Positions 44,101 to 51,652 of a stretch of DNA of 64,000 bases are shown here, piece after piece; the first letter of the stretch is position 1, and each line of letters opens with the position of its first letter. The notes under the pieces were generated by a model. It saw only the letters and a list, made by a program, of their open reading frames with translations, made no database searches and was not told the origin of the DNA. Source of the stretch: Curtobacterium sp. ER1/6 (GTDB taxonomy: Bacteria; Actinomycetota; Actinomycetes; Actinomycetales; Microbacteriaceae); NCBI RefSeq assembly GCF_001742745.1, contig NZ_MJAK01000008.1, positions 86-64,085 on the forward strand. Direction: 5' to 3'. The position numbers and the translations under genes were made by a program.

Positions 44101-44957
44101 TAGGCGGCGCCGCTCGGCACGAGGGCGAGGCTGTCGACGTTCACCTGCCCGGAGTCGCCTGCGGTCCGCTCGATGCGGACGGTGTGCGTGCCGGCGGTCA
44201 GGTCGAGTGCCGCGGCCGTGGTGGTCCGCCAGTCGTCCCAGTCCGCACCCGGGGCGAGGCTGATCGTCTGCGCCGTCCCGCCGTCGACGGTGACGGTGAG
44301 CGTCCGGGTGGCGACCTTGCCGTCGCCGCCCTGGCTGTTGGCGTAGCGGAGGGCGAGGTCGTACGAGCCGGTCGTCGACGCGGTGGTGGTGAAGGACACC
44401 GCGTTGCCGACGGACTCGAACCCCGCGGCGAACCCGGCGCCGGTGTAGCCGCCGTGGTCGGTGGCGAGCGAGAGGCCGCTGAGCCCGAGCGCCTCGGCCT
44501 CGCACAGCGTCCCGATCGTGCAGGACGGGGTCGGCTTCGTGACCCACGGCGTCCCGGTGACGTGCTGCCCCGACGGCAGGGTCAGGCTGGTCTGCAGGGT
44601 GTCCTGCGTGAACGGGCCCGAGCCCTCCTCGTACCGGACCTGCATCGCGCCGGTGTCGATGGTGAGCCAGCCGTCCTGCTCGGTCTTCGTGAACCGTGTC
44701 GGCGCGAAGTCGTCGCGGCCGACGACGTTGAACGTGCTGCCGTCGGTGAACCGCGAGTCACCGGCGTACTCGGTCCGGATCAGGGTGGGGGAGAGCACCT
44801 CGAACCGGGCCTGGCCGGACACGACGGTGCGGGCGGCCGCGGGGTCCGCGGCGGCGGGGAGCGCCGTGAGGCCGAGCATGCTCAGCGCGGTCGCGGCGAC
44901 GAGGGCCGAGGACAGCGCACGGCGCTGCCCTCGGGAACGGACGGGGTTGGCGCGCAA
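41142..44957 (-). CDS. secreted, wall-anchored GH31 glycosidase with two carbohydrate-binding modules
   Basis: The 1271-residue protein has a signal peptide (ending LPAAADP), then the start of a GH31 N-terminal beta domain. Two CBM6/35-like modules follow (about 150-285 and 305-435; CEAEALGLSGLS, CQAEDAALTAPA). The rest of the GH31 protein comes next: LPRWAYGVWYSEYYDRSQAD, nucleophile Asp in WWLDWCCSE (about 671) and acid/base Asp in TGDTTSSWDM (about 745). A proximal C-terminal beta domain, an Ig-like module and a Pro/Gly/Ala-rich stalk lead to LAWTG at 1236 with a membrane anchor. The binding modules interrupt the N-terminal domain, which is uncommon. It probably attacks alpha-xylosyl or alpha-glucosyl polysaccharide outside the cell. 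Confidence 0.88.
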   Translation of the reverse strand: MRANPVRSRGQRRALSSALVAATALSMLGLTALPAAADPAAARTVVSGQARFEVLSPTLIRTEYAGDSRFTDGSTFNVVGRDDFAPTRFTKTEQDGWLTIDTGAMQVRYEEGSGPFTQDTLQTSLTLPSGQHVTGTPWVTKPTPSCTIGTLCEAEALGLSGLSLATDHGGYTGAGFAAGFESVGNAVSFTTTASTTGSYDLALRYANSQGGDGKVATRTLTVTVDGGTAQTISLAPGADWDDWRTTTAAALDLTAGTHTVRIERTAGDSGQVNVDSLALVPSGAAYPAPSTAAGGQDCAFGVVCQAEDAALTAPADTATNHNGFAGTGFAAGFERSGAQLTAHVTGVPTAGDHVLQVRYANGSATVPTLTAAPAGQAATTAELPRTSGWDDWNTVSVPVHLAAGTNDVVIGCPTVAANCNVNFDTVAVVDTASPVLAAHAPLGGYRRDLDTANGSVKTNPGLLYQDGWSLLDDSASAGYDPTTDTVTPAGDHGGKPYQDGYVFGYGSDYRHALQELAVLTGPTKLLPRWAYGVWYSEYYDRSQADYLAIAKRFRDEGVPVDVMAIDTDYKTGSTTNEGDSKWDGWSVDPARIPDMTGLLADWHAEGIHNTLNIHPSISSKDPKFAQAQATAKGKLTKGDGDRYLFDWSDPDQLKAYFDLHTSLQPEGVDMWWLDWCCSENSKYSANGVTPDAFINQQYAKATNEALGGRGLAFSRAYGSLTAGGYGNPQAVPTGPWADKRTTVHFTGDTTSSWDMLAAEVGYTPGESAATGLASISHDIGGHNGAQYGIEGAEPGTTQLPEDLYARWVQLGTFQPIDRLHSNHSDRLPWQYPAAANASAKQFLNLREDLLPLTYTLAAQATATGTPILQPLYLQYPEAQQSYAQAGSEYLYGEDVLVAPVTTANDADTGTATRSVWFPAGSSWTDWFTGKTYAGGTTADVTTGLDSMPVFVKSGGIVPTRSHHVANDAAPLDAVTLTVATGADGAFDLYEDAGEGATTAADVRGKAAASSASTAVRYTQQATGGTLDIAPVDGSFAGQVQDRAWTATFRDADRPRTVTVDGRPVADTAWTYDAATRTISVPVDERSVSEHTVVRFSSEAAVTPTLRVADPQVAAGAVQTVTGAGFPADTDVALATTPDLGGATAHTDAAGAFSAELTVPATASGRVTVTASVGDTVLARAAFTVTPAASGPGATPTPTPGATPGAGSPGGSGPAAGADGAGAAPGSDAAGGRDGALAWTGADLLPLALLAAGLLAAGGVVLTVRRRRRVRG

Positions 44958-45033
44958 GTGTGCTCCTCGTGGACGACGTCGTCCATCGGGCCGTTCGACG
45001 GCCGTGACCGCGGTCGCCCGGTTCGGCGGCCGC

Positions 45034-45055
45034 GTTTACAACGCTGGAAACCATA
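45034..45055 (-). promoter_or_regulatory. promoter and LacI-type operator of the GH31 gene
   Basis: On the minus strand TATGGT (a -10) runs into GTTTCCAGCGTTGTAAAC, an 18-base dyad matching its complement at 14 positions with central CG. This is a LacI-family site of a different type from the AATCGATT sites nearby, so a third regulator encoded elsewhere may control GH31. Confidence 0.55.
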
Positions 45056-45253
45056 CGACGTCCGTGGCCCCCGGGGAAGGGGTACGGCTGCACGAGTGGT
45101 ACGGCAGGGCGACGGTTCTCCGGCAACCGACCGGCGGGGTCTGTCGGTTCCGCGGAGTGGTCGAGCCGAGGCGGGCAGGTAAGCGCCCGGGTCGCTGCTG
45201 CGTCGGCGGTCGCTGATCGGCCATCGGCACTGGTCCGGACGGGCTCCGTCGCG

Positions 45254-45277
45254 TATGATCTGTTTAATCGTTTAAGC
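45254..45277 (+). promoter_or_regulatory. promoter and operator of the GH54 gene
   Basis: TATGAT at 45254 is a strong -10 with only a weak -35 partner. GTTTAATCGTTTAAGC follows directly at 45262, over the expected transcription start. It shares the TAATCG core with the two sites before the LacI gene at 47383, so the same repressor probably acts here. Confidence 0.65.
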
Positions 45278-45339
45278 ATCGCTCGTCGATGCCTGCGACC
45301 GCCATCTCAGCAACGACGCTCGGAAGGAACCGCCTCACC

Positions 45340-47229
45340 ATGCGCACCACCAGACCATCCCCACGACGACGGCGCACGGTCGCCGCCGCACTCGGCGCCC
45401 TCGCCCTCGTCACGGGCAGCCTCTTCGCCACGACGTTCGGCGTCGGTACCGCTTCCGCCGCCACGAACGGCCCCTGCGACACCTACGGCGGCGCGGGTAC
45501 CGCGTGCGTCGCCGCGTACAGCTCGACCCGCGCGCTCTTCGCCGCCTACAACGGGCCGCTCTACCAGGTGCAGCGCGCCTCGGACGGGGCCACGACGAAC
45601 GTCGGGCTCCTCGCCGCGGGCGGGTACGCGAACGCCGCGACGCAGGACGCCTTCTGCTCCGGCACGACGTGCACGATCCCGAAGATCTACGACCAGACCA
45701 GCAACCACAACGACCTGACGGTCGCCGGCGCCGGGGATGCGGGACCCGCGAACCACGCCGCCGACGCCGCTGCGCTGCCGGTCACGGTCGCCGGGCACAA
45801 GGCCTACGGCGTGTTCATGCCGCAGCAGGTCGCCTACCGGATCTCGAGCACGGTCGCCAAGGGCACCGCGCGCGGGGCCAGCCCGGAGTCGATGTACGAG
45901 GTCGCGAGCGGCACGAACGTCAACCACGGCTGCTGCTCCGACTTCGGCAACGTCGAGACGCTCCCGCAGGACACCGGCAAGGGGCACATGGACGCCCTGA
46001 ACCTGTCGATGCTCAACGGCAAGGGCAGCGCGGGCCGCGGCCCCTGGGTGCAGGCTGACATCGAGAACGGCGTCTATGAAGGGAAGACGGCGATCAACAC
46101 GGCGAACACCGGCAACGCGAGCAAGTTCGTCACCGCGCTCCTCAAGAACGACGGCGTCGCGAACTTCGCGCTGAAGGGCGGCGACTCGCAGGGCGGCTCG
46201 CTGTCCAAGTGGTACGAGGGTGCGCTGCCGACGGACAAGGACGCCGACGGTCAGGGCTACACGCCGATGAAGCTCGAGGGCTCGATCGTGCTCGGCGCGG
46301 GCGGCGACAACTCGAACCGCGGTACGCAGTCGTTCTTCGAGGGCGTCATGACCACCGGGTACTCGACCGACGCTGCGGACAACGCGGTGCAGGCGAACAT
46401 CGTCGCGCAGGCCTACCAGGGTGTCTCGACGGGCGGGGGACCCGGCGCGTTCATCACCGGCCCCGGCGGCAAGTGCATCGACGTCGCCGGTGACGACACC
46501 GGCGGCAACACCGCGGTCGTGCAGCTCTACGACTGCCGGACCCTCGCCGCCGACCAGCACTGGCTCGGCAGCGTCTACGGAGCGAACACGCTGAGCACGC
46601 TCGGGCGGTGCCTGGACGCGAACGGCAACGGCACGGCGAACGGCACCCACGTCGAGCTCTACGACTGCAACGGCGTCGGCGGGCAGCAGTGGATCGTGCA
46701 GCCCGACGGGTCGATCAAGAACCCGCAGTCCGGTCGGTGCCTCGACGACCCGTCCGGCAACACCGCGAACGGCACCGCGCTGCAGCTCTACGACTGCAAC
46801 GGCAACGCCGCGCAGAAGTTCGTCGCGGCGGTGCCGATCGGCACGATCGGCGGCAAGTGCGTCGACGTGGCGGGCAACGACCTGCAGCAGAACGGGCAGC
46901 AGGTGCAGGTGTTCGACTGCCAGACCCTGCTGACCGACGAGCAGACGACGGACCAGCAGTGGGCGTACAACGCGAACGACCACACGATCCGCACGCTCGG
47001 GCGCTGCCTGGACCTCGACGGCAACGCGACGGCGAACGGCACGCACCTCGAGCTGTACACCTGCGACGGGGTCGGTGGGCAGCAGTGGGTGCCGCAGGCG
47101 AACGGCTCCGTGCTGAACCCGCAGTCCGGTCGGTGCCTCGACGTCCCGTCGGGCAACACCGCGAACCAGACGCCGCTGCAGCTGTACGACTGCAACGGCC
47201 AGGCACCGCAGGTGTTCCGCTTCAACTGA
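45340..47229 (+). CDS. secreted GH54 alpha-L-arabinofuranosidase with two CBM13 lectin domains
   Basis: The ATG at 45340 has GGAAGGA 10 bases upstream and begins a signal peptide (cleavage near GTASA-ATNG); an ATG at 45289 lacks both. Of the 629 residues, about 45-375 form a GH54 catalytic domain: NGPCDTYGGAGTACVAAYSS, IYDQTSNHNDL, nucleophile Glu206 in CCSDFGNVET and acid Asp282 in KGGDSQGG. Two ricin-type trefoils follow (about 381-505 and 506-629) with repeated GRCLD and QLYDCNG motifs. It would remove arabinose from arabinan or arabinoxylan outside the cell and feed the importer encoded downstream. GH54 is best known from fungi, so an actinobacterial member is of some interest. Confidence 0.9.
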   Translation: MRTTRPSPRRRRTVAAALGALALVTGSLFATTFGVGTASAATNGPCDTYGGAGTACVAAYSSTRALFAAYNGPLYQVQRASDGATTNVGLLAAGGYANAATQDAFCSGTTCTIPKIYDQTSNHNDLTVAGAGDAGPANHAADAAALPVTVAGHKAYGVFMPQQVAYRISSTVAKGTARGASPESMYEVASGTNVNHGCCSDFGNVETLPQDTGKGHMDALNLSMLNGKGSAGRGPWVQADIENGVYEGKTAINTANTGNASKFVTALLKNDGVANFALKGGDSQGGSLSKWYEGALPTDKDADGQGYTPMKLEGSIVLGAGGDNSNRGTQSFFEGVMTTGYSTDAADNAVQANIVAQAYQGVSTGGGPGAFITGPGGKCIDVAGDDTGGNTAVVQLYDCRTLAADQHWLGSVYGANTLSTLGRCLDANGNGTANGTHVELYDCNGVGGQQWIVQPDGSIKNPQSGRCLDDPSGNTANGTALQLYDCNGNAAQKFVAAVPIGTIGGKCVDVAGNDLQQNGQQVQVFDCQTLLTDEQTTDQQWAYNANDHTIRTLGRCLDLDGNATANGTHLELYTCDGVGGQQWVPQANGSVLNPQSGRCLDVPSGNTANQTPLQLYDCNGQAPQVFRFN

Positions 47230-47238
47230 TCCAGGTGC

Positions 47239-47282
47239 CGGACGGGAGGCGCGGGGCGGTCCCGCCACGCGCCTCCCGTCCG
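47239..47282. repeat. 44-base palindromic repeat
   Basis: CGGACGGGAGGCGCG and its complement surround GGGCGGTCCCGCCA. It lies 9 bases after the GH54 stop and probably terminates it. Confidence 0.75.
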
Positions 47283-47298
47283 GCCGCACACCACCACT

Positions 47299-47316
47299 TG
47301 CTCAATCGATTCAGCA
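47299..47316. promoter_or_regulatory. LacI operator site upstream of the arabinoside operon
   Basis: TGCTCAATCGATTCAGCA is an 18-base dyad centred on AATCGATT, with 16 of 18 positions symmetric. This is the usual form of a LacI-family site and it stands 67 bases before the LacI start. Confidence 0.7.
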
Positions 47317-47335
47317 GGTGCAGACTGTCCGCGGC

Positions 47336-47351
47336 GGTTAATCGATAAAAC
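47336..47351. promoter_or_regulatory. second LacI operator site
   Basis: GGTTAATCGATAAAAC carries the TTAATCGAT core, 32 bases before the LacI start. Two sites 20 bases apart suggest tight autoregulation. Confidence 0.6.
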
Positions 47352-47382
47352 AACCGCCCCGTCCGCTCCGAGGAGGCTCCCC

Positions 47383-48432
47383 GTGTCCAAGTCCGTGACC
47401 CTCAAGGACGTCGCCGCCGCGGTCGGGGTGACGTCGGCCGCCGCGAGCATGGCGCTCTCCGGTCACGAGCGGATCAGCGAGAAGACACGCGCCGCCGTCA
47501 AGCAGGCTGCCGACGAACTCGGCTACGTGCCGAGCTCGGCCGGACGGGCCCTGCGCAGTCAGCGTGCCGACGCGGTCGCCCTCATCGTGCCGAACTCGTC
47601 GACGCACGTGTTCGGCCACCTCTACTTCATGCACGTGCTCACCGGGATGTCGACCGCGGCGAACGCCCACGACGCCCAGGTGATCGTCTCCACGAACGCC
47701 GACACGTCCTCCGGAGGTGTCGCGTACGAGCGGGTGATGCGGTCCCGGACCGCCGACGGTGCGATCGTCACCAGCGCCGCGATCGACGACGACCACGTGC
47801 AGACCCTGGTCGCGAGCGGGCTGCCCGTGGTCCTCATCGGCAACTACCCGCACCTGGGACGTGCCGTGTCGGTCGGCATCGACGACGTCACCGCGACCGA
47901 ACGGCTCGTCGAGCACCTGGTCACCGTGCACGGCCGACGTCGGCTCCTGCACGTGACCGGCACGCTCGACCACCAGACCGGCATCGACCGGCGCGACGGG
48001 TTCCTCCGGGCTGCGGACACGCACGGACTGTCCGACGTCGCCGTCGTCGAGGGCGACCTGTCCGAGGCGTCCGGCGCCGCGGCGGTCGAGCAGGTCCTGG
48101 CGTCCGGCGCCGAGCACGACGGCATCGTCTTCGCCAACGACGACATGGCCGTCGGGGGCCTGCGGGTCCTGCGCCGAGCAGGCATCCGCGTGCCCGACGA
48201 CGTCTCCGTGGTCGGCTTCGACGACTTCGGACTCGCCCGGGTCACCACCCCGGGCATCACCACCGTGCGGGTGCCGGCCGAGGAGATGGGGCGCATCGCC
48301 ACCGAGCGCCTCTTCGACCTGGTCGACCGTCGCACCCCCAGCACGACGGGGCAGCACACCGAGCTGCCCGTCGAGGTCGTCCTCCGCGGTTCCTGCGGCT
48401 GCGACGACGACGCGGGGTCACCCGCCCCCTGA
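47383..48432 (+). CDS. LacI-family repressor of the arabinoside region
   Basis: The 349-residue protein has a LacI helix-turn-helix (VTLKDVAAAVGVTSAAASMA, about 5-24), hinge region SSAGRALRSQRADAVALIVP and sugar-binding domain with SVVGFDDFGLARVTTPGITT. GTG start after GAGGAGG. Its C-terminus RGSCGCDDDAGSPAP is Cys-rich, a common LacI tail feature. It lies between GH54 and the importer genes. The AATCGATT-type sites around it define its likely regulon. Confidence 0.9.
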   Translation: MSKSVTLKDVAAAVGVTSAAASMALSGHERISEKTRAAVKQAADELGYVPSSAGRALRSQRADAVALIVPNSSTHVFGHLYFMHVLTGMSTAANAHDAQVIVSTNADTSSGGVAYERVMRSRTADGAIVTSAAIDDDHVQTLVASGLPVVLIGNYPHLGRAVSVGIDDVTATERLVEHLVTVHGRRRLLHVTGTLDHQTGIDRRDGFLRAADTHGLSDVAVVEGDLSEASGAAAVEQVLASGAEHDGIVFANDDMAVGGLRVLRRAGIRVPDDVSVVGFDDFGLARVTTPGITTVRVPAEEMGRIATERLFDLVDRRTPSTTGQHTELPVEVVLRGSCGCDDDAGSPAP

Positions 48433-48520
48433 GCTCCTCCTCTCCCCATCCACCACAGCGCACCGTCCGACACCGAACACCGACCCGCGCACCCCTGCGA
48501 CGCAAAGGAGCGTTACAACG

Positions 48521-49783
48521 ATGAAGCACACGCGCACGACCCTCGCGGTCGTCTCCGGGGCCGCCGCCCTCGCCCTCGTCCTGACCGGCTGCTCGGCCGG
48601 GGGATCCGCGAGCACGGACGGCCCCGTCACCCTGAAGGTCTGGACCGGGTTCACCGGCGGCGACCGCCCCGGCTACGCCACCATCGTGCAGGACTTCGAG
48701 AAGGCCCACCCGAAGATCAAGGTCGACATGACCGTCCAGCCCTGGGACACCATCCAGCAGAAGCTGCCGTCCGCGTGGCTCACCGGGCAGGGCCCCGACG
48801 TCGCCGCGGTCAGCTCGGACCCGAACGCCGTCGCGCAGTACGTGAAGACGAACTCGGTGCTGCCCATCACGATGACCGGCAGCGGTGACAGCAAGATCAA
48901 CACCGCGCAGTTCGCCCCCGGGACGGTCGACGAGTTCACCTACGACGGCAAGCTCTACGGCGTCCCCGCGAACTTCGCGACGCTGAGCCTGTACTACAAC
49001 AAGAAGCTCTTCCAGGAAGCCGGCATCACGAACCCGCCGACGACCGTCCAGGAGATGGCGGCCGACGCGAAGCAGCTCACCACGGGTGGGAAGTACGGCA
49101 TCGCGCTCGCCGACAACCAGACCATCCAGATGTGGCCGGTCCTGCAGTGGCTCGAGGGCGGCGACATCGTCACGGGCAAGGGCTGCAGCGCCGTCCAGAC
49201 GAGCGCATCGAAGCAGGGCCTCGAGACCTGGGGTGACCTGGTGGCGAAGGACGGGGTCAGCCCGGTCGGGCTCACCGGTGCCGAAGCCGATTCGCTGTTC
49301 TCCGCCGGCAAGGCCGCGATGGAGATCAACGGCCCGTGGGCCGCGTCCGGGTACGAGAGCGCCGGCATCGACCTCGGCATCGTGAAGGTCCCGGTCGGCG
49401 TCGACGGCAAGTCGAGCACGCTCGGGTCGATCGCGCCGCTGTCGATCTCGGCGAAGACGAAGTACCCGGAGCAGGCGCAGCAGTTCCTCGCCTACTGGAC
49501 GTCGAAGACCGCGCAGCAGAAGTTCTCGCTGCAGACCGGCTTCCCGCCGCTCCGCACCGACCTGTCCGACGATGCGAAGCTGCAGGCCGACCCGACGGTG
49601 TCGGTGTTCGCGAGCCAGGTCGGCGACGCCCGGCTGTACCTGCCGCACGTCGAGAACGCCACGAAGGTCGACTCCGACGCCTACGTGCCGATGATCGGCA
49701 AGATCACCCGCGGCACCTCGGTCGCCGACGCGACGAAGGAGGCCGCGTCGACCATCGACGGCCTGACGGGTTGCAGCAAGTGA
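48521..49783 (+). CDS. ABC transporter sugar-binding lipoprotein (LacI/GH1 operon)
   Basis: AAAGGAG lies 11 bases before the ATG. The 420-residue protein has a signal peptide with lipobox LVLTGCSAG and a solute-binding fold (LKVWTGFTGGDRPGYATIVQ, LYYNKKLFQEAGI, AAMEINGPWAASGYES). The latter segment is typical of oligosaccharide-binding proteins. With the glycosidase at the end of the operon, an arabino- or gluco-oligosaccharide is a likely ligand. Confidence 0.9.
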   Translation: MKHTRTTLAVVSGAAALALVLTGCSAGGSASTDGPVTLKVWTGFTGGDRPGYATIVQDFEKAHPKIKVDMTVQPWDTIQQKLPSAWLTGQGPDVAAVSSDPNAVAQYVKTNSVLPITMTGSGDSKINTAQFAPGTVDEFTYDGKLYGVPANFATLSLYYNKKLFQEAGITNPPTTVQEMAADAKQLTTGGKYGIALADNQTIQMWPVLQWLEGGDIVTGKGCSAVQTSASKQGLETWGDLVAKDGVSPVGLTGAEADSLFSAGKAAMEINGPWAASGYESAGIDLGIVKVPVGVDGKSSTLGSIAPLSISAKTKYPEQAQQFLAYWTSKTAQQKFSLQTGFPPLRTDLSDDAKLQADPTVSVFASQVGDARLYLPHVENATKVDSDAYVPMIGKITRGTSVADATKEAASTIDGLTGCSK

Positions 49784-50742
49784 CCGACCAGCTCCTCGGG
49801 TCGGCCCCGTCACGCGGTGCGCGTGACGGGGCCCCCGCCTCAGCCACCGGCCGGGAGGCGCGCCCCACCCGCCGCCGAGCGCGCCGCTTCCAGCCGGCCT
49901 GGCTCTTCATGGCACCGTCGCTGCTCATCCTCGGCGTGTTCGTCCTGTTCCCGATCCTCCGGTCGCTGTACTACTCGTTCTTCGACTGGACGGTGGGCGC
50001 CGCATCGCAGCAGTTCGTCGGCCTCGGGAACTACGTGCAGCTCACCCGCGACCCGCAGTTCTGGAACGCGCTGCGCGTGACGCTCGAGTACACGGTCGTG
50101 TCCGTCGTCCTGCTCGTGGTGCTCGGCTTCGTGGCCGCGCTCCTGCTGCAGCGGGACACCCTGCTCAACCGGATAGTCCGGTCGGTGTTCTTCTTCCCGA
50201 CCATCGTGTCGCTCGTCACGATCGGCCTGGTCTGGAAGTTCCTGCTCGACCCCGACATCGGGCTCGTCGGCGGCCTGACCGCACTGTTCGGGCTCCCGAG
50301 CGTCGCCTGGCTGCAGTCCACCTCGCTCGCCCTGCCGACCGTGATCCTCGTGTCGGTGTGGAAGAGCATCGGCTTCGCGATGATCCTGTTCATCGCCGGG
50401 CTCAAGGGCGTCCCCGCCGAACGGTACGAGGCGGCCGAGCTCGACGGCGCGAACCGCTGGCAGACGACCTGGCGCATCACGCTGCCGAGCATCCGCCCGA
50501 CCCTGCTCTTCACGTCGATGATCCTGACGATCCAGTCGTTCCAGGTCTTCGACCTCGTCTACGTGATGACCGGCGGCGGACCCGTGTTCGCCACCGACTC
50601 GCTCGTGAACCTGCTCTACCGCGACGGCTTCGTCGACTACCAGACCGGCTACGCGTCGGCCATCTCCTGGGTCCTCTTCGTGATCATCATGCTCATCTCG
50701 CTCCTGCAGCTCCGACTGTTCCGCTACGACGATGTCGACTGA
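49780..50742 (+). CDS. sugar ABC transporter permease, MalF type
   Basis: GTG overlaps the binding-protein stop by four bases. The 320-residue protein has an Arg-rich N-terminus, six helices and the EAA loop RYEAAELDGANRWQTTWRIT (about 210-229). It ends LLQLRLFRYDDVD inside the start of the next gene. Confidence 0.88.
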   Translation: MTDQLLGSAPSRGARDGAPASATGREARPTRRRARRFQPAWLFMAPSLLILGVFVLFPILRSLYYSFFDWTVGAASQQFVGLGNYVQLTRDPQFWNALRVTLEYTVVSVVLLVVLGFVAALLLQRDTLLNRIVRSVFFFPTIVSLVTIGLVWKFLLDPDIGLVGGLTALFGLPSVAWLQSTSLALPTVILVSVWKSIGFAMILFIAGLKGVPAERYEAAELDGANRWQTTWRITLPSIRPTLLFTSMILTIQSFQVFDLVYVMTGGGPVFATDSLVNLLYRDGFVDYQTGYASAISWVLFVIIMLISLLQLRLFRYDDVD

Positions 50743-51652
50743 CGCGCTCACCCGGCGACCGCCCGTGGCGGAGCCGACCCGTGCCTCCCGGCCGGACCCC
50801 GATCGACGCGCCCGGCGACACGGTCGTCGGAGCGGCCTCGTCGTCACCGGCTCCGTCCTGAAGTGGGTGTACCTCGGCATCGGGCTCGTGTTCGCGCTCG
50901 TGCCGTTCGTCTGGATGGTGAGCGGGTCGTTCCGGTCCGAGGCCGACCTGTTCGGCCACCCCGCCTCGCTGTTCCCGACGAGCATCACGCTGCACGGGTA
51001 CCAGGGCGTGTGGTCGCAACTGCCGTTCCTGCGGTTGCTGCTCAACTCGTTCGTGTTCACCGTCGTCACGACCGTGCTGACGCTGCTCTTCGACTCGATG
51101 TGCGCGTACGCACTGGCCCGCATGCGGTTCGTCGGGCGGAACGTGGCCTTCGTGCTCGTCATCGCGACGCTCATGGTGCCGTTCCAGGTGACGCTCATCC
51201 CGGTGTTCGTCGAGCTCTTCCACCTCGGCTGGCTGAACACCTACCAGGGGCTCATCATCCCCAGGGCCACGAGCGCGTTCGGCATCTTCCTGTTCCGACA
51301 GTTCTTCATCGACATCCCTCCGGAGCTCGACGAGGCGGCGCGCATCGACGGCGCCGGACACTGGCGGATCTACTGGCAGGTGATCCTGCCGCTGGCGAAG
51401 CCCGCGATCGCGACCGTCGCCGTGCTCAACGGCATGGCCCTGTGGAACGACCTGCTCTGGCCGCTCGTCGTGAGCACGTCGAACGACATGCTGACGCTGC
51501 CCGCCGGACTGACGCTGTTCGGCGGGGCGCACGTGACCGACCACGCGGTCCTGCTCGCCGGTGCGGTGATCTCGCTGCTGCCGATCGCCGTCGGGTTCTT
51601 CTTCGCGCAGAAGTACTTCGTCGCCGGTGTCGCCACCTCGGGGCTGAAGTGA
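50732..51652 (+). CDS. sugar ABC transporter permease, MalG type
   Basis: The 306-residue protein overlaps the MalF-type gene by 11 bases. It has six helices, the EAA loop LDEAARIDGAGHWRIYWQVI (about 194-213) and the typical end YFVAGVATSGLK. It partners the previous permease. Confidence 0.88.
   Translation: MSTDALTRRPPVAEPTRASRPDPDRRARRHGRRSGLVVTGSVLKWVYLGIGLVFALVPFVWMVSGSFRSEADLFGHPASLFPTSITLHGYQGVWSQLPFLRLLLNSFVFTVVTTVLTLLFDSMCAYALARMRFVGRNVAFVLVIATLMVPFQVTLIPVFVELFHLGWLNTYQGLIIPRATSAFGIFLFRQFFIDIPPELDEAARIDGAGHWRIYWQVILPLAKPAIATVAVLNGMALWNDLLWPLVVSTSNDMLTLPAGLTLFGGAHVTDHAVLLAGAVISLLPIAVGFFFAQKYFVAGVATSGLK

Noticed and set aside
40974..45182. A 1402-codon open frame opposite the GH31 gene
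   Set aside because: The minus-strand GH31 protein has a signal peptide, all catalytic motifs and a wall anchor. The opposite frame is low-complexity Arg/Val/Gly sequence.
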